Source: CAIKZZ01 sp036742455 (GTDB taxonomy: Bacteria > Pseudomonadota > Gammaproteobacteria > Steroidobacterales > Steroidobacteraceae). From it: 64,000 bases of DNA. The stretch covers positions 27,898-91,897 of the forward strand of contig DAINQU010000012.1 in assembly GCA_036742455.1 (NCBI GenBank), written 5' to 3'. Below are positions 51,249 to 60,090 of this stretch, piece by piece. Position numbers and translations under genes: made by a program. The notes below the pieces were generated by a model. It ran no database searches. It saw only the letters and a program-made list of their open reading frames with translations, and was not told where the DNA came from. Position 1 is the first letter of the stretch; every line of letters starts with the position of its first letter.

Positions 51249-51737
51249 TTATTCCTCGACGACAGTGACCGACTCAAGCACAACCGGCTCCAGCGGCACG
51301 TCGTCGTGGTGGCCCTTGCTGCCGGTCTTCACCGCAGCAATCTTGTCGACGACTTCCATGCCTTTCATCACGTGCGCGAAGACGGCATAGCCTGCGTTGC
51401 CCGGGCCCGGGTCCAAAAAGCTGTTGTCCTTCAGATTGACGAAGAACTGCGACGTCGCGCTGTGCGGATCTTGCGTACGCGCCATCGACAGGCTGCCGCG
51501 ACGATTCTTGAGGCCGTTTGAGGCCTCGTTCTTGATCGGCGCGCGCGTCTTCTTCTGGCTCATATCGGCCGTCATGCCGCCGCCTTGGATCACGAAGTTC
51601 GGGATCACCCGATGGAAGACGGTGCCGTCGAAGTGACCCGACGTGACGTACTCCATGAAATTCTTGGAGGTGATCGGGGCATCGTCGGTGTGGAGCTCGA
51701 CGTAGAAGTCGCCGAGGGATGTCTGGAACTTAAGCAC
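51249..51737 (-). CDS. ppiB: Cyclophilin-type peptidyl-prolyl isomerase, cytosolic
   Basis: 162 residues without signal peptide. VLKFQTSLGDFYVELHTDDAPITSKNFMEYV, FHRVIPNFVIQGGGM, SLSMARTQDPHSATSQFFVNL and FAHVMKGMEVVDKI are the cyclophilin blocks, with the catalytic arginine in FHRV. The start is a GTG at 51737 with GGGAG seven bases upstream; the open frame beyond it belongs to the antisense of prmC. It lies 40 bases after prmC and 12 bases before mtgA. Confidence 0.93.
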   Translation of the reverse strand: MLKFQTSLGDFYVELHTDDAPITSKNFMEYVTSGHFDGTVFHRVIPNFVIQGGGMTADMSQKKTRAPIKNEASNGLKNRRGSLSMARTQDPHSATSQFFVNLKDNSFLDPGPGNAGYAVFAHVMKGMEVVDKIAAVKTGSKGHHDDVPLEPVVLESVTVVEE

Positions 51738-51777
51738 TGCGTTTCTCCCGGCGGTAACGGTCCGCCGACGGCTAATT

Positions 51778-52614
51778 CTAGTCGGGACGGACCCCTCCCG
51801 TCGCGCGTTCGCGTCCGGCGAGGTCGCGGAGGGTCTGGACATCGACAAAACCGTGCCTGTTCAGCGCCGCTCGCGTATCGGCTCCTTGGTCGTGGCCGTG
51901 TTCGAGCAACAAGCGGCCGCCGGGGACTAGAAACGACGGCGCCAGCGCTGCGATCCGGTGGAGGTCACCCAGTCCTCCCTCGTCAGCGACCAGTGCGTCG
52001 AGTGGTTCGCGCTGCAGGCCCAAGTCCTGGAGGTGGGGGTCCCCCGGGGCGATGTAGGGCGGATTTGACAGAATAAGCTCATAGCAGCGATGGGCGACCG
52101 GGTCGAACCAAGATCCCTCGAAGAGTTGCGCGTTGCGAACGTGGAGCTTTTCTCTATTTATTTCCGCAATCGCGAGGGCCGCCGGACTGCGGTCCACCAG
52201 ATCGACGGACGCGTCGGGCCGCTCTAGGGCAACTGAGAGCCCGATGGCGCCGCTCCCAGTCCCCAAATCCAATACTCGAGGCGTTGGTCTACCGTGTAAC
52301 CAGCGGAGCGCCGTCTCCACCAACAGCTCGGTATCGGGGCGAGGGATCAGGACAGCCGGTGACACCGTGAAGCGGCTGTTCCAGAAATCCTTGTAGCCGA
52401 GCAGGTACGCAACGGGCACACCGGCCACTCGCTGTTCGATCAGATCGGCGTAGTGACTCGCCACGAGCGGCGCTAGGACCACCTCATCGCGGATTACGAG
52501 ATAAGACCGGTCCACGCCGAGCACGTGCGCCAGTATCAACTCCGCGTCCAGACGCGCCGTGTCGCTGGTCGCCCTTAGGCGACTCGTTGCGCGTGCCACT
52601 GCTTCCCGGATCAT
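51778..52614 (-). CDS. prmC: Release-factor glutamine methyltransferase PrmC (HemK)
   Basis: Methylates the glutamine of the GGQ motif in RF1 and RF2. An N-terminal helical domain (residues 1 to ~75) precedes the methyltransferase: VLDLGTGSGAIGLSVAL for SAM and LILSNPPYIAPGDPHL with the NPPY substrate motif (about residue 185). 278 residues. Directly coupled (4-base overlap) to prfA, whose product is its substrate. Confidence 0.96.
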   Translation of the reverse strand: MIREAVARATSRLRATSDTARLDAELILAHVLGVDRSYLVIRDEVVLAPLVASHYADLIEQRVAGVPVAYLLGYKDFWNSRFTVSPAVLIPRPDTELLVETALRWLHGRPTPRVLDLGTGSGAIGLSVALERPDASVDLVDRSPAALAIAEINREKLHVRNAQLFEGSWFDPVAHRCYELILSNPPYIAPGDPHLQDLGLQREPLDALVADEGGLGDLHRIAALAPSFLVPGGRLLLEHGHDQGADTRAALNRHGFVDVQTLRDLAGRERATGGVRPD

Positions 52615-53690
52615 TCGAGTTCAGCGAGCTGTTCGGCCTCGTACTCGCGCGCCAACGGCACCAAAATCTCGTCCATCGCGCCCGCAACAATGGCTTCCAG
52701 CCGGTAAAGCGTCAGCTCAATTCGATGATCCGTCAGGCGCCCCTGAGGGAAATTATAGGTCCGGATTCGTTCCGAGCGGTCGCCGCGACCCACCTGCAGT
52801 TTGCGAGCCGACGCCTGCTGGGAGGCCTGCTTTTCTTGCTCTGCTTGCAGCAGGCGTGCCTTCAGGAGGGACATGGCCTTGGAGCGATTCTTGTGTTGTG
52901 AGCGCTCTTCCTGGCATTCCACAACCAAGCCGGTGGGCAAATGGGTAATGCGAACGGCCGAGTCCGTCTTGTTCACGTGCTGGCCACCGGCGCCGGACGC
53001 CCGATACGTGTCGACCTTGAGGTCGGCATCCGAGATGGGGATATCCTCGACTTCCGCCAATTCCGGCAGGATCGCCACCGTGCAGGTGGACGTGTGAATG
53101 CGCCCCTGCGCTTCCGTTGCTGGGACGCGTTGAACGCGATGGGTGCCGGACTCGAACTTCAGCCGTGAGTAAACGCCTTGTCCGACAATGCGCGAAATGA
53201 CTTCGCGGTAGCCGCCGTGTTCGCCACGATTTTCCGAGATGACCTCCACGCGCCAACCTTGATTGTCCGCGTATCGGCTGTACATCCGAAACAGATCGCC
53301 GGCGAAAATGGCGGCTTCGTCACCACCGGCTCCCGCTCTGATTTCGAGGTAGATATTCCCCTCGTCATGGACATCTTTCGGGATCAGCAGGCGTTGCAGA
53401 GACTCCTCTGAATGGATGAGTTGATCAGCGATTGCGCGCTGCTCATCGTCCGCCATGGCGCGGATTTCCGGGTCAGAGTCGGCAGCCATTTCGGTTGCAT
53501 TGCGCTGATCCTGCTCCAGCGCGAGAAAGGCACGAAAACCGAGGGAAATGGGCTCGATACGAGAGTATTCCATCGACAGCTCACGGAAGCGGTCGCTGCG
53601 CCCTTGTAGGCCCGGATCCGCCAACAGGCGGCCTACCTCTTCGTAGCGGTCCGTTAACCGCTCGAGGCGTCTGCGAATGGAGTCTCTCAT
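52611..53690 (-). CDS. prfA: Peptide chain release factor 1
   Basis: Terminates translation at UAA and UAG. Domain 2 carries the tripeptide codon-recognition motif PAT in RVPATEAQGRIHTST (about residue 188); the catalytic GGQ is in ASGAGGQHVNKTDSAVRI (about residue 232). N-terminal coiled-coil domain (residues 1 to ~110). 359 residues versus 360 in E. coli. Second gene of hemA-prfA-prmC, 4-base overlaps on both sides. Confidence 0.97.
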   Translation of the reverse strand: MRDSIRRRLERLTDRYEEVGRLLADPGLQGRSDRFRELSMEYSRIEPISLGFRAFLALEQDQRNATEMAADSDPEIRAMADDEQRAIADQLIHSEESLQRLLIPKDVHDEGNIYLEIRAGAGGDEAAIFAGDLFRMYSRYADNQGWRVEVISENRGEHGGYREVISRIVGQGVYSRLKFESGTHRVQRVPATEAQGRIHTSTCTVAILPELAEVEDIPISDADLKVDTYRASGAGGQHVNKTDSAVRITHLPTGLVVECQEERSQHKNRSKAMSLLKARLLQAEQEKQASQQASARKLQVGRGDRSERIRTYNFPQGRLTDHRIELTLYRLEAIVAGAMDEILVPLAREYEAEQLAELE

Positions 53691-54937
53691 TCCTCGTCTG
53701 CATCCAGATGAAAGAGCCGACGCGCTGCACGGACCAGTTCATCATCACCCGCCGATCCCGCTTCGCGCAACGCGTGCGTGGGCGCGTGGACGAGCCGGTG
53801 AGTGAGCGTATCCGCTAGAAACGCCATAGCGTCCGCGGGTGACCGCCCTGCCGCAAGTAACTTCATGGCTTGCTCAAGCGTGTCGGCGCGAACTTTCTCA
53901 GCCGTCGTGCGAAGCTCGCGAATGGTAGGGATGACCTGCTGCCCGCGGAGGCTGGCCATGAATCGACCCACTTCTTCGTCAATCAGCAGCCGTGCTTCGC
54001 GCGCTTCATCTTCGCGCGCTTTCAGATTTTGATTGACGAAACCTTGCAGGTCATCGATCGAATACAAATAGACATCTTCGAAGTCACCGACGCCGGGTTC
54101 GATGTCCCGCGGGACCGCGATGTCTACCATGAACATGGGCTTACGGCGCCGAGCCTCCAGTGCTGCAGCAACGTCAGCGGTCAAGATAACCGGCTGCGGG
54201 CTGGCCGTGGAGCTGATAACGATGTCTGCCTCTGCGAGGTGGCTAGGCAGGGCGTCCAAGGTAATGGCGGAGGCATTGAATTCCGCGGCGAGGCCCTGAG
54301 CACGGTCCAAGCTACGGTTGGCGATGATCATGCGTTTTAAGCCCTGCGAATGCAGGTGCCGAGCCGCGAGTGCAACGGTTTCCCCCGCTCCGACCAAGAG
54401 CGCGGTGTGTGACTGGAAGCCCGCGAAAATTTGGCGCGCGAGGCTCACCGCGGCGTAGGCGACAGAGACGGCGTTCGCGCCAATGCGCGTTTCCGTCCGA
54501 ACGCGCTTCGCGACGGAAAATGTAGCCTGAAAAAGACGGTTGAGGAGGGGGCCCGCCGTACCGTGGTCTTGTGCCACGCGGTACGCGTCCTTGAGTTGGC
54601 CTAAGATCTGGGGTTCGCCGAGTACCATGGAGTCGAGTCCCGCGGCGACGGCGAAAGCATGCTCAACGGCTCGATCGTCCTGGTGGAGGTATAAGCAATC
54701 GTCGAGGCCTGCCGGCAGGTTGTGGTATTCGGCTAGCCAACGGCCAAGATCGGCGGCGTTATCCGCCACGCAATACAGTTCCGTGCGATTGCACGTGGAA
54801 ACGATGACGTTCTCGCGTGCGCCATCGGCGGCGAGAGATTGCAGGGCGTGCGGCAGCAGAGTGGAATCGAAGACAACCTTCTCTCTGACCTCAACGGGCG
54901 CCGAGCGATGGTTTATCCCGACGACGACAAGTGGCAT
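53687..54937 (-). CDS. hemA: Glutamyl-tRNA reductase HemA
   Basis: First step of the C5 route to 5-aminolevulinate for heme. MPLVVVGINHRSAPVEVREKVVF is the N-terminus, ENVIVSTCNRTELYC holds the catalytic cysteine (about residue 50), LDSMVLGEPQILGQLKDAY the tRNA-Glu domain, and ALLVGAGETVALAARHL the NADPH site. I start at the ATG at 54937 (416 residues); ATGs at 54988 and upstream would add a non-conserved segment. Divergent from the TPR-lolB-ispE genes. Confidence 0.96.
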   Translation of the reverse strand: MPLVVVGINHRSAPVEVREKVVFDSTLLPHALQSLAADGARENVIVSTCNRTELYCVADNAADLGRWLAEYHNLPAGLDDCLYLHQDDRAVEHAFAVAAGLDSMVLGEPQILGQLKDAYRVAQDHGTAGPLLNRLFQATFSVAKRVRTETRIGANAVSVAYAAVSLARQIFAGFQSHTALLVGAGETVALAARHLHSQGLKRMIIANRSLDRAQGLAAEFNASAITLDALPSHLAEADIVISSTASPQPVILTADVAAALEARRRKPMFMVDIAVPRDIEPGVGDFEDVYLYSIDDLQGFVNQNLKAREDEAREARLLIDEEVGRFMASLRGQQVIPTIRELRTTAEKVRADTLEQAMKLLAAGRSPADAMAFLADTLTHRLVHAPTHALREAGSAGDDELVRAARRLFHLDADEE

Positions 54938-55038
54938 GAGGGGCCTAGAAACGGTCGGATTTTCCGGCAGATTGTCCGGTACGTTGCCCATGAAGAGCAA
55001 GCGTTCGCAGTCGAGCGCCATCACCGTATAGTGTGACT

Positions 55039-56697
55039 ATGAGCAATGTACCCGATGTTCGCGGCCGTCAAGCGCTGTTTTCGATAGCAGCTGGTCTGGT
55101 ATTGATACTTCTGACCGCCGGGACCACGGCGTATTCGGCTGACGTTTCGCTCACGGATGTCGCGATTGAACGCGGGGAATATTCGGCGGCGGCCGAAATG
55201 CAGTACCAAAAAGCCCGCCATTCCGGCGCCTCCGCCGAATTCGATGCGGCCGCACGGCTGGCTTACGATTGGTCGCAATTTTCCGTTTTGTCAGCCATTT
55301 GTGGCGACTGGCTCCGAAAAGATCCGGTCAGCGAACAAGCCCATCGCTTTCTCGCTGTCGCGGCGCTGGAGCTCGATCATCGCGACGTGGCGGTTCGAGA
55401 GCTCGATTGGCTGCTGACCCATGCCTATCCCACGGTGAATGAGGGATTTGACGCGCTCGGCGCCAGTCTTGCGGAGCTTCGCAATCGTGCGGCGCTAGCG
55501 GCCGCAATGGCGGTTCTATCCGCGCGCCACCCTGAGGCAGCGGCAGGGCATCTGCAAGCCGGGGACTTTGCGCTGGCTGCGGGGGATGCCCATCGAGCGC
55601 TAGGTGAAGCTGAGCGCGCAATGGAGCTCGGCCGGCGGCGTCTCGGTCGTGCGCTGGCCGCTCGCGCCCACGTGATCGCCGGAAATTGTGAGCAGGGTCT
55701 TGCCCTCGCGGCGCCGTTGGGCACGGATGTCCGCGATTCGGATCGTCTGACGGAGGGATGGTTACTCGCTGCGTGCGATCGCGGCGCAGAGGCTGAGGCG
55801 ATATTTCAGGAGTTAAGCGTCCACTCCACGGATCGTTCGTCGGCGCTCGAGGCTTTGGCTGGACGTGAGTTAGAAACTCGCCGAAATGAGGCGGCTGCGC
55901 GGCATTACACGGAGTTGGGCAAACTCGGTGCGCGGGAGTCCGCGCAGTTCGGTTTGGCTGCTGTGGCTGAGCGGGCCGGAGACAGCGAGCGTGCGGCTAC
56001 GCTGTACGCGAGCATCTCGTCCGGGCGCCATGCCGTCGAGGCGCAATTGCGAGCGTATCGACTGCGCGCCGGCGCGGCGGGGGTCGATTGGGCTGATCGG
56101 CTGTTGGACGATTTTTTGGCCTCGAATACCGCTCTGCGGCATGACATCAATGTCGGACGCATACTGGCTCTCGCTGAGTTGGGTCAAACGGAACGTGCGT
56201 TGGCGCTCGCGTTGCGCCTTGAACAGGCTTATCCCGACACTGAGGAGTTCGAACGTGCGCACGCCGAGGTGCTGGTGCGTGCGGGTCGCGTTGATGAGGC
56301 GATTCGTCGGTTGGAGCGGCTGCTCGCCGCGCGCCCCGGCGATCCCAGCGTCCAGAACGCCCTAGGGTATACGTTGGCCGAGGCCGGGCGTGATTTGCGT
56401 CGCGCCGATAAATTGTTGGTCGCTGCCGTTGCGCAAGCGCCAGACAGCGCCGCCTACCTCGATAGCCTCGGGTGGTTACGGTTCCAGCAGCGCGATTACC
56501 CGGCCGCCGGGGCTGCTCTAATGCATGCCTACCGCCTGCAGCCCGATCCGGAAATCGCGGCGCATTGGGTCGCAGCCTTGGATGCGGTGGGCGAGGCCGC
56601 GAGGGCGGATGCATTGCTCCAAGCAGCGTTGGATCGGCACCCCGGCGAGCAGCACTTGGTGGCCTTACAACATCGTCGTCGCGGCGAGGTGCGTTGA
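55039..56697 (+). CDS. Periplasmic TPR-repeat protein
   Basis: 552 residues with a signal peptide (hydrophobic core ALFSIAAGLVLILLTAG, cleavage near AYSADV). The rest is helical repeats of TPR type, clearest in the C-terminal half (VRAGRVDEAIRRLERLLAARPGDPSVQNALGYTLAEAG, then AYLDSLGWLRFQQRDYPAAGAALMHAYRLQPDPEIA). Similar TPR proteins precede lolB in many gammaproteobacteria; a role in outer-membrane lipoprotein or envelope assembly is inferred from this linkage. Its stop overlaps the lolB start as TGATG. Confidence 0.88.
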   Translation: MSNVPDVRGRQALFSIAAGLVLILLTAGTTAYSADVSLTDVAIERGEYSAAAEMQYQKARHSGASAEFDAAARLAYDWSQFSVLSAICGDWLRKDPVSEQAHRFLAVAALELDHRDVAVRELDWLLTHAYPTVNEGFDALGASLAELRNRAALAAAMAVLSARHPEAAAGHLQAGDFALAAGDAHRALGEAERAMELGRRRLGRALAARAHVIAGNCEQGLALAAPLGTDVRDSDRLTEGWLLAACDRGAEAEAIFQELSVHSTDRSSALEALAGRELETRRNEAAARHYTELGKLGARESAQFGLAAVAERAGDSERAATLYASISSGRHAVEAQLRAYRLRAGAAGVDWADRLLDDFLASNTALRHDINVGRILALAELGQTERALALALRLEQAYPDTEEFERAHAEVLVRAGRVDEAIRRLERLLAARPGDPSVQNALGYTLAEAGRDLRRADKLLVAAVAQAPDSAAYLDSLGWLRFQQRDYPAAGAALMHAYRLQPDPEIAAHWVAALDAVGEAARADALLQAALDRHPGEQHLVALQHRRRGEVR

Positions 56698-57287
56698 TGA
56701 ATTGGCGGGTGGGATTGCTTGCACTTTGCTTGGCGGGTTGCGTCTCTACACCGCGCCCGCAACCAACCGACGGCGTGGCGGTGACGCAGGACCCAACAGC
56801 CCTTCAAGGGTGGCGTGACTGGCATGCGGTCGGGCGTTTGGCGGTCAAAACGGCGAGCGGCGGATTCAATGCCCATTTCGACTGGCATCAAGCCGGTCCG
56901 GTGACTGAATTAGTCGTCGAAGGCCCGTTCGGCGCGGGTCACTCACGGATTCGCGCGACTCCGGAACGCATTCTGGTCGAGTCGGGTTCGGCCGGTGCCG
57001 TCGAATTGACACCCCCGTTCGACGGGTTGGATGCTGTGTTGGTCGAACGCATCGGTTTTCCGGTCCCAGTACTGTCGGTCGGGTTCTGGCTCCGCGGGGT
57101 ACCTGACCCGTCCGATACCGTCGAATGGCGGGCGGATGGGTTCGTGCAGTCGGGTTGGTCCGTGCAGCCGGAAGGGCAGTGGGTCGTTGACCAGGCGCCG
57201 GGGATGCTGCCGCGTCGAGTGACGTTTACCCAATCCGCAACCCGAATTCGCGTGGCCGTGGATCAATGGGTGTCGGGGGCGCTGTGA
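56697..57287 (+). CDS. lolB: Outer-membrane lipoprotein receptor LolB
   Basis: Accepts lipoproteins from LolA and inserts them into the outer membrane. Lipobox LCLAGCVST at residues ~10 to 18, then the open-barrel domain (WHAVGRLAVKTASGGFNAHFDWHQ, ERILVESGS, GFWLRGVPDPSD, RVTFTQSATRIRVAVDQW). 196 residues. Its stop overlaps the GTG start of ispE by 4 bases, the usual lolB-ispE pair. Confidence 0.93.
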   Translation: MNWRVGLLALCLAGCVSTPRPQPTDGVAVTQDPTALQGWRDWHAVGRLAVKTASGGFNAHFDWHQAGPVTELVVEGPFGAGHSRIRATPERILVESGSAGAVELTPPFDGLDAVLVERIGFPVPVLSVGFWLRGVPDPSDTVEWRADGFVQSGWSVQPEGQWVVDQAPGMLPRRVTFTQSATRIRVAVDQWVSGAL

Positions 57288-58168
57288 CGATCGATCGCCA
57301 ACGCTGGCCGGCACCGGCCAAGCTGAACCTATTTCTGCACGTGACGGGTCGGCGAGCCGACGGCTATCACGAATTGGAAACGCTCTTTCAGCTGATCGAT
57401 CTTTGCGATGAAATAGAGATCATCGTCGATGAAAATGGACTAATCGTCCGCGAAAAAGGACCTGTCGGCGTCCCCCCGGAAGTGGATCTGGTCATGCGGG
57501 CCGCCCATCTGCTGAAGGACGCCGTCGGTATCCCGCAGTTGGGAGCGCGACTGCGCGTCCATAAGCGAATACCCATGGGCGCGGGTTTGGGGGGCGGCAG
57601 TTCGGATGCGGCGACGACCTTGGTGGCGCTGAATGCGTTGTGGGCGCTCGGGCTCTCAGAGGGGCAGTTGGCCGAGCTTGGCGCTCGGTTGGGCGCCGAT
57701 GTCCCGATTTTTGTCCTTGGAATGAATGCGTTAGCACGCGGAATCGGCGATCAGCTGATGCCGGTGACGCTGCCCGAGCGATGGTTTTCCGTGATTTACC
57801 CGGGGGTCAGTGTGCCGACGGGAGCGGTTTTCCAGGCGCCTGAATTGACAAGAAATTCCCAGTCCCTGACAATGCCCGGCTTCCCGTTGCCGGGGTTTTC
57901 CGGCGCGACCTTGCCAGGGCACAACGATCTTGAGCCTGTCGTGGTCGCGCGCTATCCCGCTGTGCGCGAGGCGCTCAGCTGGCTTGGGTGTCGCGGCAAT
58001 GCTCGGATGACGGGGTCTGGCGCCTGTGTGTTCGCGGTCTTCGATGACCGTGAGAGCGCAAGTGCTGCGTTGATTGATTTGCCATCGGGTTGGCAGGGTT
58101 TCGTTGTGCGGGGGCTTTCCCGTTCACCGTTACTCTCGCGACTGGAGCAACAGAATCAGCGAGAATAG
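57284..58168 (+). CDS. ispE: 4-diphosphocytidyl-2-C-methyl-D-erythritol kinase IspE
   Basis: Phosphorylates CDP-ME in the MEP isoprenoid pathway. GHMP-kinase fold: PAPAKLNLFLHVTGRRADGYHELETLFQ with the catalytic region, PMGAGLGGGSSDAATTL as the ATP-binding glycine loop (about residue 100), and MTGSGACVFAVFDD at the C-terminal motif 3. I start at the GTG at 57284 overlapping lolB (294 residues); an ATG at 57266 is an alternative. Followed by tRNA-Gln. Confidence 0.95.
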   Translation: MTIDRQRWPAPAKLNLFLHVTGRRADGYHELETLFQLIDLCDEIEIIVDENGLIVREKGPVGVPPEVDLVMRAAHLLKDAVGIPQLGARLRVHKRIPMGAGLGGGSSDAATTLVALNALWALGLSEGQLAELGARLGADVPIFVLGMNALARGIGDQLMPVTLPERWFSVIYPGVSVPTGAVFQAPELTRNSQSLTMPGFPLPGFSGATLPGHNDLEPVVVARYPAVREALSWLGCRGNARMTGSGACVFAVFDDRESASAALIDLPSGWQGFVVRGLSRSPLLSRLEQQNQRE

Positions 58169-58205
58169 GCTCGGCCATTGCGTGCTGGAAGATGGTTTAG
58201 TCCGT

Positions 58206-58280
58206 TGGGGCGTCGCCAAGCGGTAAGGCAGCGGATTTTGATTCCGCCATACGAAGGTTCGAATCCTTCCGCCCCAGCCA
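58206..58280 (+). tRNA. tRNA-Gln, anticodon TTG
   Basis: 75 bases with encoded CCA. Acceptor stem TGGGGCG pairs with CGCCCCA; the D-arm starts TCGCCAAGCGGTAAGGC, the anticodon loop is TTTTGAT with anticodon TTG, and the T-loop GGTTCGAATCC is standard. The U-A first pair of the acceptor is typical of bacterial tRNA-Gln. It sits between ispE and prs, as in many proteobacteria. Confidence 0.97.
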
Positions 58281-58318
58281 GTTCCTCGGTGTTCTAGGCG
58301 TTTGTGGAGACCCAAGCC

Positions 58319-59272
58319 GTGTCCGATGCACAGATGGCAGTGTTCACCGGGAATGCAAATCCCGTACTCGCTCAAGACATTGCTCGCGAGTTGAAGTTGC
58401 CGCTCGGACGAGCGCACGTCGGCCGGTTCAGTGACGGTGAAGTAACGGTCGAAATCATGGAAAACGTGCGCGGTCGCGACGTTTTTATTGTGCAGTCCAC
58501 CTGTCCTCCCGCCAACGATAATCTGATGGAGTTGCTGGTCATGGTCGACGCATTGCGTCGAGCCAGCGCAGCGCGGATTACCGCTGTCGTTCCGTACTTC
58601 GGCTACGCGCGTCAGGATCGTCGCCCGCGCGCCACGCGTGTCGCCATCACCGCAAAAGTCGCCGCGAATCTGCTGACCACCGTCGGTGTGGATCGCGTGC
58701 TCACGGTCGATTTGCACGCCGATCAAATTCAGGGATTTTTCGACATTCCGGTCGATAACGTTTACGCCTCGCCCGTGCTCTTGGGTGATGTGTGGAAGCA
58801 GCCGTTTGCGGACACCATCGTGGTGTCACCGGACGTCGGCGGCGTTGTGCGCGCGCGCGCACTGGCAAAGCGCTTGAACGACGTCGACATGGCGATCATT
58901 GATAAGCGCCGTCCGCGTGCCAACGAATCGCAAGTGATGAACATCATCGGCGACGTGAAGGGCAAAACCTGCATCTTGGTCGATGATATGGTCGATACCG
59001 CAGGCACTCTCTGTCAGGCGGCGCAGGCATTGAAGGACCGCGGCGGTGAACACGTGGTGGCTTACATCACGCATCCGGTGCTGTCGGGCGCCGCGGTGGA
59101 GCGCATCTCCAAGTCCGTTTTGGATGAACTTGTGGTCACGGACACGATTCCGCTGGCTCCCGCCGCGGCGGCTTGCCGGAAGATTCGGCAAGTGTCGGTG
59201 GCTGGATTGTTGGCCGAGACGATGCGTCGCATCCGTGACGAAGAATCGGTGAGTTCGTTGTACATCGACTGA
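58319..59272 (+). CDS. prs: Ribose-phosphate pyrophosphokinase (PRPP synthase)
   Basis: Makes PRPP from ribose-5-phosphate and ATP for nucleotide, His, Trp and NAD synthesis. VFTGNANPVLAQDIA, HVGRFSDGEVTVEIMENVRG, PYFGYARQDRRPRAT (ATP flap), VDRVLTVDLHADQIQGFFD, and the PRPP loop ILVDDMVDTAGTLC are present. I favour the GTG at 58319 with GGAGA eight bases upstream (317 residues); a GTG at 58304 is also open. PRPP also joins quinolinate from the kynurenine operon at the NadC step. Confidence 0.96.
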   Translation: MSDAQMAVFTGNANPVLAQDIARELKLPLGRAHVGRFSDGEVTVEIMENVRGRDVFIVQSTCPPANDNLMELLVMVDALRRASAARITAVVPYFGYARQDRRPRATRVAITAKVAANLLTTVGVDRVLTVDLHADQIQGFFDIPVDNVYASPVLLGDVWKQPFADTIVVSPDVGGVVRARALAKRLNDVDMAIIDKRRPRANESQVMNIIGDVKGKTCILVDDMVDTAGTLCQAAQALKDRGGEHVVAYITHPVLSGAAVERISKSVLDELVVTDTIPLAPAAAACRKIRQVSVAGLLAETMRRIRDEESVSSLYID

Positions 59273-59279
59273 AGTATTC

Positions 59280-59304
59280 GCGCGGCAGCACGGTGCTGTT
59301 GCGC
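59280..59304 (+). terminator. Terminator-like hairpin after prs
   Basis: GCGCGGCAGCA pairs with TGCTGTTGCGC over 11 base pairs (two G-U) with a CGG loop, beginning 7 bases after the prs stop and followed by ATTT. It may reduce transcript passing from prs into rplY. Confidence 0.5.
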
Positions 59305-59312
59305 ATTTGGAA

Positions 59313-59345
59313 TCCGCCGTGAACTTGGTCGCGGGCCACGGCGGA
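59313..59345 (+). promoter_or_regulatory. Stem-loop in the rplY leader
   Basis: TCCGCCGTG pairs perfectly with CACGGCGGA around a 15-base loop, ending 17 bases before the rplY start and just upstream of its AAGGAG site. It could be part of a translational control region for L25, or a second element of the prs/rplY boundary. Confidence 0.35.
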
Positions 59346-59362
59346 GTGTCTGCAAGGAGAAG

Positions 59363-60016
59363 ATGATGAAGACCTCTTTTGAATTGATCGCGGAATTCCG
59401 CGAGGACCAGGGGAAGGGTGCGAGCCGCCGCCTGCGTCACGCGGGACGTGTTCCGGCGATCCTTTACGGTGGTGCGCGTGACCCGCGTGCTCTCTCGTTG
59501 GACCACAATAAAGTGGCCCAGGCGCTCGAGAACGAGCGCTTCTACTCGTCGATCATCACGCTGAAAGTTGGTGAAGTGACGCAGCAGGCGATTCTGCGTG
59601 ACGTACAGCGTCATCCGTGGAAGAACCAGGTTGTCCACGTCGACTTCCAGCGCGTGTTCGAGGATGAAAAGATCCGCTTGCCGGTAGCCATTCACTTCGT
59701 TGGTGAAGCGGCGGCCCCGGGCATCAAGACGGAAGGCGGCATGATGTCGCACCTCAAGAATGAGGTGATCGTCGAGTGTCTGCCGAAGGATCTTCCGGAG
59801 AGCTTGACCGTCGATACGTCGGCGCTGCACCTCAATCAGTCGCTGCACCTCTCGGATATCCCGTTCCCTGAGGGCGTTGTGGCCGTCGACACGATGCTGG
59901 GTCGCAACCCAGTCGTTGTTGCGGTTCACGCGCAGCGCACCGAAGAAGAGGCGGCTCCGGCTGCTGACGCTGCGGACGCCAAGAAGGGCGACGCGAAGAA
60001 GCCTGCAAAGAAGTAA
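59363..60016 (+). CDS. rplY: 50S ribosomal protein L25, long (Ctc) form
   Basis: Binds 5S rRNA. The N-terminal ~95 residues are the L25 5S-binding domain (REDQGKGASRRLRHAGRVPAILYGG, ILRDVQRHPWKNQVVHVDFQRV); a C-terminal CTC/TL5 beta domain follows (IHFVGEAAAPGIKTEGGMMSH, IVECLPKDLPESLTVD), and a lysine/alanine tail ends the 217 residues. AAGGAG lies 6 bases before ATGATG; either ATG could start. pth follows after a strong hairpin. Confidence 0.96.
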   Translation: MMKTSFELIAEFREDQGKGASRRLRHAGRVPAILYGGARDPRALSLDHNKVAQALENERFYSSIITLKVGEVTQQAILRDVQRHPWKNQVVHVDFQRVFEDEKIRLPVAIHFVGEAAAPGIKTEGGMMSHLKNEVIVECLPKDLPESLTVDTSALHLNQSLHLSDIPFPEGVVAVDTMLGRNPVVVAVHAQRTEEEAAPAADAADAKKGDAKKPAKK

Positions 60017-60036
60017 GCCGTTTCGGCGACGTCTGA

Positions 60037-60068
60037 GTGTGCCCGCGACCGTGAGGTCGCGGGCACAC
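60037..60068 (+). terminator. Strong perfect hairpin between rplY and pth
   Basis: GTGTGCCCGCGACC and GGTCGCGGGCACAC form 14 perfect base pairs with a GTGA (GNRA-type) tetraloop, starting 20 bases after the rplY stop and ending 22 bases before pth. No T-run follows. It is either a Rho-type or processing boundary or a 3'-end stabiliser of the rplY message. Confidence 0.6.
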
Positions 60069-60090
60069 GCTCGGGATCGGCGCTTGCGGT

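Noticed and set aside
54938..55038. Longer hemA start (ATG at 54988 or beyond)
   Set aside because: The added residues are not conserved in glutamyl-tRNA reductases and would consume the short divergent promoter space with the TPR gene.
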